DNA from: Nitrospira sp. | GTDB lineage: Bacteria; Nitrospirota; Nitrospiria; Nitrospirales; Nitrospiraceae | Assembly (NCBI GenBank): GCA_036984305.1 | Contig: BQWY01000001.1 | Span: 744,001-808,000, forward strand | Length of the DNA stretch: 64,000 bases | Direction: 5' to 3' | Shown here: positions 1 to 10,785 of the stretch, in pieces | Position numbering within the stretch: the first letter of the stretch is position 1 | Layout of the letters: every line of letters starts with the position of its first letter | Notes under the pieces: generated by a model | What the model saw: only the letters and a program-made list of their open reading frames with translations | What the model was told of the DNA's origin: nothing | The model's database searches: none | Position numbers and translations under genes: made by a program

Positions 1-486
1 TACGTGGTGTCTGAAGTGCATGATTCGAAGGGGCGGGTGCTGGCGCAAATGGGACCGCAGTTGCGGAGACAGGTCGTATCGCAGGCCACCGCACAAGCCA
101 TGACCACGATCCTGGAAGGTGTGGTGACCGACGGCACTGGCACGAAGGCGGCTGTTCCTGGCATTCGAGTGGCGGGAAAGACCGGGACGGCGCAAAAGGT
201 CGATCCTCGGACCGGTGCCTACTCATCGACGATGGTGGTCGGCTCGTTTGTGGGCTTTGCGCCAGCCGAGGATCCACGTGTCACCATCGTCGTCGTTGTC
301 GATGAACCGCAGGTCGATGCCTGGGGCGGTGCCGTCGCCGCACCGGCATTTCGTCGGATCGCCGAGCAGGTCCTGCCGCATCTTGGCGTGACCTCCAGTC
401 CGATTGTGAAAATTGCCATGGCGACGACCGAGTCGCCTCTCTGTTCAGGGATGGGAACGCAGGGTGACCGCTGCCGAGTTGATTGA
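1..486 (+). CDS. ftsI: Division-specific penicillin-binding protein (FtsI/PBP3), 3' end only
   Basis: Cut off by the left edge; frame 1 is open from base 1 to the TGA at 484-486, giving the last 161 residues of the transpeptidase domain. The active-site KTG triad lies in KTGTAQK (KTG codons 178-186), followed by the usual SFVGFAPAEDPR segment. The enzyme cross-links septal peptidoglycan on the outer face of the inner membrane. Being directly upstream of murE at the head of a dcw cluster identifies it as FtsI rather than another class B PBP. There is no C-terminal PASTA domain in the visible part. The 3' end overlaps murE by 23 nt if murE starts at the GTG at 464. Confidence 0.93.
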   Translation, partial: YVVSEVHDSKGRVLAQMGPQLRRQVVSQATAQAMTTILEGVVTDGTGTKAAVPGIRVAGKTGTAQKVDPRTGAYSSTMVVGSFVGFAPAEDPRVTIVVVVDEPQVDAWGGAVAAPAFRRIAEQVLPHLGVTSSPIVKIAMATTESPLCSGMGTQGDRCRVD

Positions 487-1969
487 GCCGATTGAAGCAG
501 ATTTGAGAGTCGTGAGTCGGACGGGCAGTCTTGCCGTGCCCGTCGCGAATCTTACCGACGATTCCAGGCGCGTATCGCCGGGGACGCTGTTTGTTGCCGT
601 GAAAGGCGAGCGTGTCGATGGGCATCGTTTCATCCCGCAGGCGGTACGGGATGGCGCGGCCGCGATTGTGGCGCAGGACGACCCGGGGCGGCTGACGATT
701 CCCGTCGTTCGCGTGGCCGACAGCCGGCGCGCGGTGGGTCTCTTGGGAAGCAGCTACTTCGGAAATCCATCGGCCGGGTTGCGCATGATCGGTGTGACGG
801 GAACGAATGGGAAGACTACGATTACCTACCTCTGTCGTGCGATTTTGGAATCGATCGGTCGCCGAGTCGGCGTGATCGGCACCGTCGCGTACGAAATCGG
901 CGGGGAGCGGGTACCGGCTTCACACACGACGCCGGGTGCGTTGGAACTCCAGCAACTTCTGGCGCGAATGGTGAGCGCCAATCTAGATAGCGTGGCAATG
1001 GAAGTGTCGTCGCATGCACTGGCTCTGGATCGCACCATCGGATGTGAATACGACGTCGCGGTATTTACGAATTTGACGCAGGACCATTTGGACTTTCATC
1101 GGGACATGGACGACTACTTTGCCGCCAAACTCCGTTTATTCACCGGCTTGCACGATCAGGGGCGCAAGCCCAAGACCAAGCGCGCGATCGTCAACCTGGA
1201 CGATCCCCGCGGCGTCCGCATCAAACAGGCGGTCACGGTCCCTGTATGGACCTATGGACTTAACCCGGCGGCGGATTTGCGAGCGGAAGACGTGCAGCTT
1301 TCGGTCTCCGGCACCACCTTCTCCCTCGTGACGCCGGTCGGGCGCGCACGGGTCATGAGCAACCTGGTCGGAGAGCACAATATTTACAACGCATTGGCGG
1401 CGATCGGCGTCGGTCTGCACGAGGGGATTTCTTTGGAGGCCGTGTGTCGGGGTGTGGCGGCGGTCGGCAATGTGCCGGGGCGCTTCGAGCGGGTCGATGC
1501 CGGGCAGGCGTTCACCGTCGTGGTGGACTACGCGCATACCGAAGACGCGTTGGTGAATCTCCTGGCGGCGGCGCAGCGCCTCAAGACTGGACGGATCATT
1601 ACTGTGTTCGGCTGCGGCGGGGATCGGGATCGTACCAAACGCCCGAAGATGGGACGGGCTGCGGTGGAGGGGAGCGATGTGGTCGTCCTGACGTCTGACA
1701 ATCCGCGTACCGAGGATCCCGACGTCATCCTGCGCGACGTTGAAGTCGGGGTCAAGGAAGCGCTTCACCGTGCACCGCACGTCCACTATCGCATGGTTGC
1801 CGACCGTCGAGAGGCGATCCACGCGGCGGTACGGGAAGCGCAACCGGGCGACATGGTGCTGATCGCGGGAAAAGGCCATGAGGATTATCAGATCATCGGA
1901 ACCACGAAGCATCACTTCGACGATCGCGAGGTGGCACAGGACGCGATTCGGTCGATCAGAGTGTGGTAG
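464..1969 (+). CDS. murE: UDP-MurNAc-tripeptide synthetase (meso-diaminopimelate-adding)
   Basis: ATP-dependent cytoplasmic ligase that adds the third stem-peptide residue to UDP-MurNAc-L-Ala-D-Glu. The Mur-ligase P-loop GTNGKTT begins near residue 113, with the middle-domain lysine in YFAAK and the C-terminal DNPR motif near residue 412. DNPR marks meso-diaminopimelate-specific MurE rather than the lysine type, so the organism should have DAP peptidoglycan. I chose GTG 464 because it has a GGGA-type Shine-Dalgarno about 7 nt upstream and gives 501 aa, close to the usual 490-500. An in-frame ATG at 413 would add 17 residues but has no ribosome binding site. Confidence 0.95.
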   Translation: MTAAELIEPIEADLRVVSRTGSLAVPVANLTDDSRRVSPGTLFVAVKGERVDGHRFIPQAVRDGAAAIVAQDDPGRLTIPVVRVADSRRAVGLLGSSYFGNPSAGLRMIGVTGTNGKTTITYLCRAILESIGRRVGVIGTVAYEIGGERVPASHTTPGALELQQLLARMVSANLDSVAMEVSSHALALDRTIGCEYDVAVFTNLTQDHLDFHRDMDDYFAAKLRLFTGLHDQGRKPKTKRAIVNLDDPRGVRIKQAVTVPVWTYGLNPAADLRAEDVQLSVSGTTFSLVTPVGRARVMSNLVGEHNIYNALAAIGVGLHEGISLEAVCRGVAAVGNVPGRFERVDAGQAFTVVVDYAHTEDALVNLLAAAQRLKTGRIITVFGCGGDRDRTKRPKMGRAAVEGSDVVVLTSDNPRTEDPDVILRDVEVGVKEALHRAPHVHYRMVADRREAIHAAVREAQPGDMVLIAGKGHEDYQIIGTTKHHFDDREVAQDAIRSIRVW

Positions 1970-1997
1970 CGCGATGATCTACGGAGTCTGCGAATTT

Positions 1998-3449
1998 ATG
2001 GGAACAACCCTGTTTACGGTTGAAGAAATGCTCGAGGTCGTCAGCCCACGCGTGTTGGCGGGAGACCTGACGGCCTTGGTTCGAGCCCCAATCAAGCGTC
2101 TCTGGACCGACTCGCGCACCGTCCGCAAGGGGGATTGCTTTGTCGCGTTGCAAGGCGAACGGTTCGATGGTCATGCCTTCGTGCCCGAGGTCTTCCGCAA
2201 GGGTGCGACAGTGGCGCTTGTCGACGAGACCTACCGAGTTCCGGCCGATCTCCTCCGGCGCGGCCACGCGCGTCGGCCGGCCCTTATTTTTGGTGTCCGG
2301 GACACGCTGGCGGCGTTTCAGCACCTCGCGACGCATCACCGCCAGCGATTTCGGATTCCGATCGTCGCGGTCACGGGTAGCAACGGCAAGACGACCACGA
2401 AAGAGATGACCGCAAGCATTTTTGCCACGCGATGGCCGACGCTGAAGACAGAAGGCAACCTGAACAACCGCATCGGCGTGCCGCAGATGCTGCTGCGCCT
2501 CACCGGGCGACATCAAGCTGCCGTGATCGAAATGGGCGTGGATGCGCGTGGGCAGACGACCAAGCTGTGCGAGATGGTCAAGCCGACGCTCGGAATCATT
2601 ACAAACATCGGAGCCGATCATCTTGAATTTTTCGGAGATCTCGAAGGCTCGGCGCAGGCTAAGGCCGAACTGCTGGATATGATGCCGCCGGACGGCGTGG
2701 TCGTTTTGAATGCCGACGATTCCTATTTCGATTATCTCGCCGCGCGGGCACATGGGCGTGTACTGTCCTTTGGCTTGTCGCCCCGGGCCGACGTCCGGGC
2801 CACCGACGTGGACAATCGAGGAAAGAACGGCGCGACCTTCAAGTTACATATACCGGGCCGGCTTCGCCCGGTCTCGGTGTCGCTCCGAGTCTACGGTGTG
2901 CACAACGTCATCAACGCGCTCGCCGCGGCAGCAACAGGATGTGCCGTCGGTTTGAGCAGCGCCCAGGTGGCGAAGGGATTGGGTGAATTTCGGCCCGCGC
3001 TCATGCGCTCGCAGGTGGCCGTCGTGCGCGGAGCGCGAGTCATCAACGATTGCTACAACGCGAATCCGTCTTCCATGAAGGCGGCGATTCAATTACTGGC
3101 TGAAATGGGGCAGGGCGGGCGCACCATCGCGGTCTTGGGAGACATGTTGGAACTCGGTCCACGGAAGGAAGAATTTCATCGCGATATCGGCGCGGTTGTG
3201 GCGCAACGTGGGATTGGCGAGCTGATCGCATGCGGGTCGCTGGGACAGGCCATCGCGCAGGGGGCGCGGAAGGCCGGCATGCCGGCCGGCCGCATCCGTG
3301 AAGTGCCGGATGCGGCCGCGGCCGGCGCGTTGCTCAAGCCGATGTTGAAATCAGGCGACACGCTTCTGGTCAAGGCATCACGTGGAATGAAGTTGGAGCG
3401 TGTGCTGGAGATACTTCAGGGTCGCGTGCGGATGGCTGCCGGTGCCTAG
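1998..3449 (+). CDS. murF: UDP-MurNAc-pentapeptide synthetase (D-Ala-D-Ala-adding)
   Basis: Adds D-Ala-D-Ala to UDP-MurNAc-tripeptide, completing the cytoplasmic pentapeptide precursor. Visible features are the N-terminal TDSR...FVALQGERFDGH segment shared by MurE and MurF, the P-loop GSNGKTT near residue 127, and the MurF-typical NDCYNANPSSM in the C-terminal domain. The length is 483 aa from ATG 1998, which has GGAG upstream. The frame stays open further and ATG 1974, just after the murE stop, is an alternative adding 8 residues. It lies between murE and mraY in the dcw order. Confidence 0.95.
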   Translation: MGTTLFTVEEMLEVVSPRVLAGDLTALVRAPIKRLWTDSRTVRKGDCFVALQGERFDGHAFVPEVFRKGATVALVDETYRVPADLLRRGHARRPALIFGVRDTLAAFQHLATHHRQRFRIPIVAVTGSNGKTTTKEMTASIFATRWPTLKTEGNLNNRIGVPQMLLRLTGRHQAAVIEMGVDARGQTTKLCEMVKPTLGIITNIGADHLEFFGDLEGSAQAKAELLDMMPPDGVVVLNADDSYFDYLAARAHGRVLSFGLSPRADVRATDVDNRGKNGATFKLHIPGRLRPVSVSLRVYGVHNVINALAAAATGCAVGLSSAQVAKGLGEFRPALMRSQVAVVRGARVINDCYNANPSSMKAAIQLLAEMGQGGRTIAVLGDMLELGPRKEEFHRDIGAVVAQRGIGELIACGSLGQAIAQGARKAGMPAGRIREVPDAAAAGALLKPMLKSGDTLLVKASRGMKLERVLEILQGRVRMAAGA

Positions 3450-3489
3450 CGGTCGGCACCCGTTCAATCGGTGACTCCTCAAGGCGTCC

Positions 3490-4566
3490 ATGCTGTACAA
3501 CTGGCTCTATCCACTCCATACCGAGTTTTCGTTCCTGAATGTTTTTCGGTATCTGAGTTTTCGCATCATTTACGCGGCGGTGACCGCATTCCTCATCGCG
3601 TTTGTGCTGACACCGTGGCTGATCCACAAACTGCAGGAAATCAAACTAGGTCAGCAAATTCGAGACGACGGGCCCAAGCGCCACTTGGCCAAGAGTGGCA
3701 CGCCGACAATGGGTGGAATCCTTATTATTGGCGCGGTCATGTTGTCCACGCTCCTCTGGGCGGACCTCACCAATCAGTACGTCTGGTTGGTCGTGCTCTC
3801 GACCTTGGGGTTCGGGTTCATCGGGTTCACGGACGACTATCTCAAGTTCATCAAAGCCCAATCAAAAGGGTTGACCGCCACGCAGAAATTCCTTTGCCAG
3901 TTCGCCATCGCGATTGTAGTGGGGGTCGTACTCTATTCGGTGACTGGCTTCTCCACCAAGCTGAACGTACCCTTTTTCAAGAACTTCACACCTGACTTGA
4001 GTTGGCTGTATGTGCCATTCGTGGTGTTGGTCATTGTCGGTGCGTCGAATGCAGTGAATCTCACCGACGGATTGGACGGCCTCGCTATCGGACCCGTCAT
4101 GATCGCCACGATGGCCTATACGATCGTCGTGTACATGGCGGGACACAAACTGTTTGCGGATTACCTGCTGATCCCCTACGTCGAAGGAGCCGGCGAGGTC
4201 GGTGTTTTCACGGCGGCCATCTTCGGCGCCAGTTTGGGATTTCTGTGGTTCAACACCTATCCGGCGTCGGTGTTCATGGGGGATGTAGGATCGCTGCCGC
4301 TCGGTGCAGCACTCGGGACGGTGGCGGTGATCAGCAAGCACGAGCTACTGCTCATCCTGGTCGGCGGCGTCTTCGTGATCGAAGCGGTGTCCGTCATCTT
4401 TCAGGTGTTGTCCTTCAAGTCGCGAGGGAAGCGCATCTTCCTCATGGCGCCAATTCACCATCACTTCGAAATGAAAGGGTGGGAAGAGCCCAAGGTCGTC
4501 GTGCGGTTGTGGATTATCGCGATTCTACTGGCATTGCTCAGCCTGAGTACGTTGAAGCTTCGATGA
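3490..4566 (+). CDS. mraY: Phospho-N-acetylmuramoyl-pentapeptide transferase (MraY)
   Basis: Integral membrane enzyme that transfers phospho-MurNAc-pentapeptide to undecaprenyl phosphate, making lipid I. The 358-aa product has the normal MraY length and about ten hydrophobic segments. Family motifs are visible: DDYLKF in the first part, [10 protein letters not shown] near residue 190, the Asp-containing [13 protein letters not shown], and PIHHHFE near the C terminus. Its stop TGA overlaps the start ATG of murD (ATGA), consistent with translational coupling. Confidence 0.96.
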   Translation: MLYNWLYPLHTEFSFLNVFRYLSFRIIYAAVTAFLIAFVLTPWLIHKLQEIKLGQQIRDDGPKRHLAKSGTPTMGGILIIGAVMLSTLLWADLTNQYVWLVVLSTLGFGFIGFTDDYLKFIKAQSKGLTATQKFLCQFAIAIVVGVVLYSVTGFSTKLNVPFFKNFTPDLSWLYVPFVVLVIVGASNAVNLTDGLDGLAIGPVMIATMAYTIVVYMAGHKLFADYLLIPYVEGAGEVGVFTAAIFGASLGFLWFNTYPASVFMGDVGSLPLGAALGTVAVISKHELLLILVGGVFVIEAVSVIFQVLSFKSRGKRIFLMAPIHHHFEMKGWEEPKVVVRLWIIAILLALLSLSTLKLR

Positions 4567-5984
4567 TGACGATGGTGGCAAGGATGGGGACCTATCCCGA
4601 GGTGGCCGGAAAGCGCGTGACGGTGGTGGGGATGGCGCGAAGCGGCGTCGCGGCAGCCAATTTGCTGACCCGTCTCGGCGCACATGTCACCGTGGCCGAC
4701 CAGAAAGACGAGCGCGAATTGGCCGGACCACTTGCCAAACTCGACGCTCCTCGCGCGCACTTGGCGCTGGGTGCCCGATACGAAACGGCATTCGCCGATC
4801 CCGATTTCGTGGTCATCAGCCCCGGAGTTCCCTCACGGACCGAGACGTTGGAAATCGTGCGGCGGCGGGGAGGGCGCGTCATTGGCGAGTTGGAGTTGGC
4901 GACGCAGTGCTTCAGCATGCCGATCGTGGCCGTCACCGGCACGAACGGCAAGAGCACGACCGTGACGCTGATCGGCAAGATGCTCCAGGAGCAGGGGACG
5001 CCGTCGTTTGTGGGAGGCAATCTCGGGACCGCGCTCTCGGAAGCCGCCTTGGCAGTGTATGAGGCGGAGCGCGCAGGAATGCCGGTGCCCTTCCAGTATA
5101 TCGTGGCCGAAGTGTCGAGTTTCCAGCTCGAAACGATCGAGAGGTTCAAACCCTTCGTGGCCGCCTTGCTCAATATCACCACCGATCACATGGACCGGTA
5201 CACGTCGATCGATGACTACATTGCGGCCAAGGCGCGCCTATTCGAAAATCAGGGCGCGGCAGACTATTCGCTCGTCAATCTCGGAGACGCGCGCGTCTCG
5301 GATATGAGCCGGCGGAGCCGAGCAGCTCGACTGGCCTTCACGCGCGGTCCGGCGCTGCCGGCCGACTTTGCGGGCGGGGTCTATCTCGACGGCGAGCGTG
5401 TGACGGTCTCGTTGCAGGGTGTGCAAACCATCTGCAACCGGACCGAGTTGAGGTTGTTAGGAGCGCACAATGTCGACAATGCCATGGCGGCGTCAATCAT
5501 CGCACGGCTGTGCGGCTGCTCGATCGATGCGATTCGCCGGGTTCTTCTCACCTTTCCGGGGCTGGAGCATGCCCTGGAACTCGTGCGGGAGCGACGTGGT
5601 GTGCGATTCGTCAACGATTCCAAAGGCACGAACGTCGATGCGACGCTCAAGGCATTGGAAGGGCTGGACCAGCCGGTGTGGTTGATTGCCGGCGGGAAGG
5701 ACAAAGGCGGCGACTTCAGTCGTCTCACGGAGGCGATGGCTCGTCGCACCAAGGGGGTCGTCCTGATCGGCGAGGCTGCCCGACTGATCGAACCGGCGAT
5801 TCCGTCCGGCACGAAGACGTACCACGCCGGTTCCCTCCGTGAGGCCGTCCGCACGGCGGCCGACCATGCCGTGAAGGGCGACATGGTCTTGCTCTCACCG
5901 GCCTGTGCCAGCTTCGACATGTTTCTCGACTATCAGGATCGGGGGCGACAATTCAAGGCGCTCGTCCACGCGCTTCCGGAGTGA
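4563..5984 (+). CDS. murD: UDP-MurNAc-L-Ala D-glutamate ligase
   Basis: Cytoplasmic ligase adding D-glutamate to UDP-MurNAc-L-Ala. After an N-terminal Rossmann-like GMARSG stretch there is the P-loop GTNGKSTT near residue 126 and, later, the NDSKGTN and AGGKDKG motifs diagnostic of MurD. ATG 4563 overlaps the mraY stop and gives 473 aa; the reading frame is open for 187 codons further upstream, but that part lies inside mraY and is not MurD-like. In-frame ATGs at 4566, 4572 and 4584 cannot be excluded. Confidence 0.95.
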   Translation: MMTMVARMGTYPEVAGKRVTVVGMARSGVAAANLLTRLGAHVTVADQKDERELAGPLAKLDAPRAHLALGARYETAFADPDFVVISPGVPSRTETLEIVRRRGGRVIGELELATQCFSMPIVAVTGTNGKSTTVTLIGKMLQEQGTPSFVGGNLGTALSEAALAVYEAERAGMPVPFQYIVAEVSSFQLETIERFKPFVAALLNITTDHMDRYTSIDDYIAAKARLFENQGAADYSLVNLGDARVSDMSRRSRAARLAFTRGPALPADFAGGVYLDGERVTVSLQGVQTICNRTELRLLGAHNVDNAMAASIIARLCGCSIDAIRRVLLTFPGLEHALELVRERRGVRFVNDSKGTNVDATLKALEGLDQPVWLIAGGKDKGGDFSRLTEAMARRTKGVVLIGEAARLIEPAIPSGTKTYHAGSLREAVRTAADHAVKGDMVLLSPACASFDMFLDYQDRGRQFKALVHALPE

Positions 5985-5988
5985 ATGA

Positions 5989-7227
5989 ATGCGTGCGCGT
6001 ACCTCACACGGTGGCTTCGATACGGTGATGGCCATGGCGGGGAAAGCGACAGGGACCTTGAGCTTACCGTGGCCCTCCGTGGTGCATCGGGCACGGAAAC
6101 TGGTGGCGATGGATCACACCCTCCTGATCGTGACGTTGGCGCTTTCGCTGGTGGGGCTGGTCATGGTGTTCAGCGCGAGTGCAGTCGTGGCCGGCAATCG
6201 GTTCCATGATCAAAGCTATTTCTTGAAACGGCAGCTTGCGTGGTTGGTGATGGGACTGGTCTTGATGCACGTGGTCTCTCGCATCGACTACACCCTGTGG
6301 CGAAAGCTGGCCGTGCCCTTTCTGGTCGTGACGGGCGGACTGTTGGTGTTGGTCCTATTGCCGTCCATCGGCGTGATGACTAAGGGCGCGCGGCGTTGGC
6401 TTCGCCTGGGTCCGACGCTTCTGCAGCCCACCGAAATCGTCAAAGTGGTGATCGTCATATATATCGCCGCGTACCTGGCCAGGAAAGGTACAAGAATTTC
6501 GCACTTCCTCTCCGGCTTGTTGCCACCGTTGTTGGTGGCCGGGGTCCTGTGCGGGTTGATCCTGCTCCAGCCCGACCTCGGCAGTGTGGTCGTGATCGGC
6601 GCGGTCATCATGACGCTGTTGTTTCTGGCCGGTGCCCGATTCAGCCACCTTCTCGGCATCGCGCTCTGCGCCCTGCCGGTCGTAACTGTCTTGATCCTGC
6701 GCTCTCCCTACCGGCGTCAGCGACTTCTAACGTTTTTGACGCCATGGAAGGATGCGGCCGACTCGGGATTTCAGGTGACGCAGTCATTTCTGGCTTTTGG
6801 AAGCGGAGGACCATTCGGGGTTGGGCTCGGCGAAGGGAAGCAGAAGCTCTTCTTTCTCCCGGAAGCGCACACGGATTTCGTGCTGGCGTTGGTCGGCGAG
6901 GAGTTAGGTCTGGTCGGGACGACGGCGATTATGCTCTTGTTCGTCGTGCTCGTCCTGCGCGGATTTCACATCGCCGAACGAGCCCGCATGCCGTTCGGGT
7001 ACTACCTTGGGACGGGGATCACCTTGCTGATCGGGGTGCAAGCCCTCATCAATGCCGGAGTGGTGACAGGGTTGTTGCCGACCAAGGGGCTGACGCTGCC
7101 GCTCGTCAGTTACGGAGGATCGTCCCTGGTGGTCAGTTTGATCGCGATCGGCGTGCTGCTCAGCATTTCGCGGGATCGTTATGCCGGCCGCGGAGCCGCT
7201 GGGTCGCGGACTGATTATGGGACGTGA
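5989..7227 (+). CDS. ftsW: Septal peptidoglycan polymerase (SEDS family) FtsW
   Basis: SEDS-family glycosyltransferase that polymerises lipid II at the septum together with FtsI. It is 412 aa with about ten membrane segments and the SEDS landmarks FSAS, RRWLRLG, LQPDLGS, a GLGEGKQK...PEAHTDF loop, GEELG and LPLVSYGGSS. The N terminus has about 35 cytoplasmic residues before the first membrane segment. It begins 5 nt after murD and its TGA overlaps the GTG of murG. FtsW rather than RodA is inferred from its position in the dcw cluster. Confidence 0.94.
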   Translation: MRARTSHGGFDTVMAMAGKATGTLSLPWPSVVHRARKLVAMDHTLLIVTLALSLVGLVMVFSASAVVAGNRFHDQSYFLKRQLAWLVMGLVLMHVVSRIDYTLWRKLAVPFLVVTGGLLVLVLLPSIGVMTKGARRWLRLGPTLLQPTEIVKVVIVIYIAAYLARKGTRISHFLSGLLPPLLVAGVLCGLILLQPDLGSVVVIGAVIMTLLFLAGARFSHLLGIALCALPVVTVLILRSPYRRQRLLTFLTPWKDAADSGFQVTQSFLAFGSGGPFGVGLGEGKQKLFFLPEAHTDFVLALVGEELGLVGTTAIMLLFVVLVLRGFHIAERARMPFGYYLGTGITLLIGVQALINAGVVTGLLPTKGLTLPLVSYGGSSLVVSLIAIGVLLSISRDRYAGRGAAGSRTDYGT

Positions 7228-8357
7228 GCAAGGAGATGAACATCGTCATCGCAGCAGGCGGAACGGGCGGACACCTGTATCCCGCCATTGCGCTGGCCAA
7301 GGAGTTTCAGCAGCGACGGCCGGGAACGGCGGTCTTGTTCGTCGGGACCACCAGAGGGATCGAATCCCGCGTGGTTCCTCACGAAGGATTTCCGCTTCGA
7401 CTTATTACAGCCAAGCCGTTCATGGGGATGGGTCGGCTGGGGGCGCTCAAAGCTTTGCTCGTGCTTCCGGTCGGCATCCGGCAGGCGTGGCAGACGCTCC
7501 GAGCGCAGCGGGCCGGGTTGGTCATTGGCGTCGGCGGCTACACGACCCCGGCGGTGTTGATTGCCGCGTGGCTGGCGCGGGTACCGCGGGTGATTCTCGA
7601 GCCCAATTCGTATCCAGGTCTGGCCAACAAAATCGTGGGGCCGTTCGTCGATCGTGTGTTTCTCGCGTTCGAGACCACGGCGACGTTTTTTCCATCAACG
7701 AAGGTATCGGTGGTCGGTACGCCGATCCGGCGGGAGTTCTTTGAGCCGGAGGGGGCGCCGTCACGTGGGAAGGGAGCGTGGGCCGTGCACTTGCTGATTT
7801 TCGGGGGGAGCCAGGGCGCTAAAGCAATCAACGGGGCGATGGTCGCGGCACTGCCATTGCTTACCGACTTGCGAGACCGGTTGCTCATCACGCATCAGAC
7901 GGGCGAGGCCGATCGAAGCGAGGTCGCAGCAGCCTATCAGGCGCGTGGCTTTAAGGCCGACGTCCAGGCGTTCTTTTTCGACATGCCGATAGTCTTGCGC
8001 GCCGCCGACTTGGTGATCGCACGATCCGGCGCCATGACGATCGCGGAGTTGACGGCGTGCGGCTGTCCGGCCGTACTCATCCCGCTCCCACAAGCCATCT
8101 ACAATCATCAAGCCAAGAATGCCGCGGTCATGGAGGCCGCCGGCGCGGCCCTCGTGATATCCCAATACGAACTTTCCGGTGAGCACCTGGCGGCCACTAT
8201 CCGCGAGTTGGTGTCGGACCCCGTGCGCTTGCAGCAGATGCGGGAACGCAGCGCGAGTATGCGGCGCATCGACGCCGCGGCGCGCATCGTGGATGAGTGT
8301 CTGAGCCTGGTGGGGGAGGCACATGAAACCAACAGTGCTACTGGAGCAACGACGTGA
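7224..8357 (+). CDS. murG: Lipid II synthase: UDP-GlcNAc transferase MurG
   Basis: Peripheral membrane GT-B glycosyltransferase that adds GlcNAc to lipid I to form lipid II. The N-terminal [10 protein letters not shown] loop and the [10 protein letters not shown] loop of the second domain, both MurG hallmarks, are present, as is the later SGAMTIAEL stretch. Length 377 aa. GTG 7224 overlaps the ftsW stop; ATG 7236 sits directly on an AAGGAG and is too close to it to be preferred. The 3' end overlaps murC by 35 nt. Confidence 0.95.
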   Translation: MSKEMNIVIAAGGTGGHLYPAIALAKEFQQRRPGTAVLFVGTTRGIESRVVPHEGFPLRLITAKPFMGMGRLGALKALLVLPVGIRQAWQTLRAQRAGLVIGVGGYTTPAVLIAAWLARVPRVILEPNSYPGLANKIVGPFVDRVFLAFETTATFFPSTKVSVVGTPIRREFFEPEGAPSRGKGAWAVHLLIFGGSQGAKAINGAMVAALPLLTDLRDRLLITHQTGEADRSEVAAAYQARGFKADVQAFFFDMPIVLRAADLVIARSGAMTIAELTACGCPAVLIPLPQAIYNHQAKNAAVMEAAGAALVISQYELSGEHLAATIRELVSDPVRLQQMRERSASMRRIDAAARIVDECLSLVGEAHETNSATGATT

Positions 8358-9801
8358 AACCACGGAACGGACGGGTGCGAACGGACAACCAACGACGGCA
8401 CTGACGCGGCGCGCGATGTTTCGCAAAACGCAACACATTCATCTGGTCGGCATCGGTGGCTCAGGTATGAGCGGCATCGCCGAGGTGTTGCTGACGTTAG
8501 GATACAAAGTGACGGGCTCCGATCTGGCGGCCTCTGATACGACGCGCCGGTTGGAGGAACTCGGTGGCAAGATCTTCATCGGGCATCGCGAGTCGAATGT
8601 CGGCCCCGCTCAGGTGGTCGTCATCTCGTCGGCGGTTTCGCCGGACAATCCAGAGGTGCTGGCGGCCAAGGCCAAACCCATCCCTGTCATCCCGAGGGCC
8701 GAGATGCTGGCCGAGCTGATGCGGCTGAAGTACGGCGTCGCGATCGCGGGCGCGCACGGCAAGACCACGACCACGTCGATGGTCGCCAGCGTGCTGGCGG
8801 AAGGCGGACTCGATCCCACCATGGTGATCGGCGGGAAGGTCAATGCCTTGGGAAGCCATGCCCGGTTGGGCCGCGGCGAACTGCTGGTCGCCGAGGCGGA
8901 CGAAAGCGACGGCTCCTTCCTGCGACTCTCTCCGACAATTGTTGCCGTGACCAATATTGATCGCGAGCATCTCGATCACTACGGATCGATGGAGCAGGTC
9001 GAGGCGAGCTTCCTCGAATTCATCAACCGTATTCCCTTCTACGGATTGGCCGTACTGTGCTCGGACAACGAACGACTTCGGACGCTCGTGGGGCGCGTCG
9101 TGAAGCGGTACTACACCTATGGTCTGCAGGAGATCCCGGGTACGGCGGAACCGGATTACCGTGCGACGGACATTGCGCTCAAGGAATGGGGATCAGAATT
9201 TCGAGCGTTTTTTCGGGGCCGGGCCTTGGGTCCATTCCGATTGGCCATCCCAGGCATCCACAACGTGTCCAACGCGTTGGCGGCGATCGCAATCGGGTTG
9301 GAACTCGACGTGCCTGTCGATCTCATCCGACGTGGGCTGGCGGCGTTCTCGGGAGTCGAACGGCGGTTTCACCTGCGGGGAGAAAAACAGGGAATCATGG
9401 TCGTCGACGATTACGGCCACCATCCAACGGAGATCAAGGCCACCATTGCCGCGGCGAAGCAGGGATGGTCACGCCGCCTCGTCGTCCTTTTTCAGCCGCA
9501 CCGGTACACGCGCACACGGGACCTGATGGACGACTTCGCGCAGGCCTTCTCGCAGGCGGACGTGCTGTTCGTCACCGACATTTATCCGGCGAGTGAGCGG
9601 CCCATTCCAGGGGTGGACGGGGAAGCGCTGGCCGACCGAATCCGTCGCGCCGGACATCCCAACGTGATGTGGGTGGCGCAGAAGCAGGACCTCCCTGATC
9701 AGGTGACACCGATGCTGCAGGCCGGTGACTTCGTCTTGACCTTGGGGGCCGGAGACATTTGGAAAGCCGGCTTGGGAATTCTGGATCGTTTGCCGACGTG
9801 A
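8323..9801 (+). CDS. murC: UDP-MurNAc L-alanine ligase
   Basis: First Mur ligase, adding L-Ala to UDP-MurNAc. The N-terminal [12 protein letters not shown] dinucleotide-fold loop, the P-loop [10 protein letters not shown], and [10 protein letters not shown] in the C-terminal domain are all present. With ATG 8323 (preceded by GGGGGAGG) it has 492 aa and a 31-residue leader before the conserved core; ATG 8416 (residue 32) starts immediately before the core and matches the usual MurC N terminus, so the true start is uncertain. Confidence 0.95.
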   Translation: MKPTVLLEQRRETTERTGANGQPTTALTRRAMFRKTQHIHLVGIGGSGMSGIAEVLLTLGYKVTGSDLAASDTTRRLEELGGKIFIGHRESNVGPAQVVVISSAVSPDNPEVLAAKAKPIPVIPRAEMLAELMRLKYGVAIAGAHGKTTTTSMVASVLAEGGLDPTMVIGGKVNALGSHARLGRGELLVAEADESDGSFLRLSPTIVAVTNIDREHLDHYGSMEQVEASFLEFINRIPFYGLAVLCSDNERLRTLVGRVVKRYYTYGLQEIPGTAEPDYRATDIALKEWGSEFRAFFRGRALGPFRLAIPGIHNVSNALAAIAIGLELDVPVDLIRRGLAAFSGVERRFHLRGEKQGIMVVDDYGHHPTEIKATIAAAKQGWSRRLVVLFQPHRYTRTRDLMDDFAQAFSQADVLFVTDIYPASERPIPGVDGEALADRIRRAGHPNVMWVAQKQDLPDQVTPMLQAGDFVLTLGAGDIWKAGLGILDRLPT

Positions 9802-9810
9802 GCCGACGCG

Positions 9811-10785
9811 ATGATGCAACACGGTGGGCGAAAGTCGACGGCTCGTCCGTCCGCGCGAGCCGAGACGTCCAGGCGGCTCGCCCGCGCGCTCGAGGGCGTG
9901 CGTGGCGCCGTCACATTCGACGCCTCTTTGAAGGCGCTCACGTCGTTCAAGATCGGCGGCATTGCGGAGGTGCTGGTGAAGCCCGCGGACGAAACCGACG
10001 TCGCCCGCGTCTGCCGCCAATCGCACGACGCGCGGTTGCCCGTCTTCGTACTCGGCGGTACCAACGTGCTCATCAGAGACGGCGGGATTCGGGGTATCGT
10101 GGTCAGTCTGAGCAACCTCAAGGGGATCCGGAATGACGCGGAAGGAGTGGTGTACGCCGAGGCCGGAGTCGGCATGCCGACGCTGCTCAAGCATGTCATC
10201 AAGCATGGACTGGCAGGGTTGGAGTGGGCGGCTGGCATCCCTGGGACCGTGGGAGGTTGTGTTGTCATGAATGCGGGGACGCGGTTGGGGGAAATGAAGG
10301 ATTCGCTGAAGGCGGTGCGGATGGCCGAGCCGGATGGATCGATTCGGGACTATCTTCGCACCGAGCTCCAATTCGAATACCGACGGACGCATCTGCCTCC
10401 GGGGATCGTCGTGGGGGCGTGGTTGCAACTGAAGCCAGCCACACAGAGCGACGTCGGTCACGCCATCAAAGACTATTTGCGCTATCGGAAAGCGACCCAG
10501 CCCTTGACGCAACCAAATGCCGGCTGTGTGTTCAAGAACCCAAGTCCTCGCTCCGCTGGCCACGTGATTGAGGCCGCGGGGCTCAAGGGGTTGCGGGTGG
10601 GCGATGCGCAGGTGTCGACCAAGCATGCCAACTTCATCGTGAATCTCGGCAAGGCGTCGGCAGCCGATGTGCTCGGACTCATTGCCGAAGTGCAGCGACG
10701 GGTCAGGGATCAGTCCGGCGTGGAGTTGGAACTGGAACTCAAGGTGATCGGCGAGACGACGAGGAAGGGGCGGCGACACGTATGA
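9811..10785 (+). CDS. murB: UDP-N-acetylenolpyruvoylglucosamine reductase
   Basis: FAD-dependent reductase that converts UDP-GlcNAc-enolpyruvate to UDP-MurNAc. FAD-binding features typical of MurB are visible: TSFKIGG, LGGTNVLIRDGG and WAAGIPGTVGG, followed by AGCVFKNP with the catalytic-region signature of the short type II MurB. Length 324 aa, with a 25-30-residue basic N-terminal extension. It begins 9 nt after murC and overlaps ddl by 4 nt (ATGA). Confidence 0.95.
   Translation: MMQHGGRKSTARPSARAETSRRLARALEGVRGAVTFDASLKALTSFKIGGIAEVLVKPADETDVARVCRQSHDARLPVFVLGGTNVLIRDGGIRGIVVSLSNLKGIRNDAEGVVYAEAGVGMPTLLKHVIKHGLAGLEWAAGIPGTVGGCVVMNAGTRLGEMKDSLKAVRMAEPDGSIRDYLRTELQFEYRRTHLPPGIVVGAWLQLKPATQSDVGHAIKDYLRYRKATQPLTQPNAGCVFKNPSPRSAGHVIEAAGLKGLRVGDAQVSTKHANFIVNLGKASAADVLGLIAEVQRRVRDQSGVELELELKVIGETTRKGRRHV

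Noticed and set aside
4002-4562. Upstream extension of murD by 187 codons
   Set aside because: It runs through mraY in another frame and gives Arg/Cys-rich sequence unlike any Mur ligase; the ATGA overlap start is preferred.
9469-10779. 436-codon minus-strand frame
   Set aside because: Antisense to murC and murB, which are complete; no motif in the translation.
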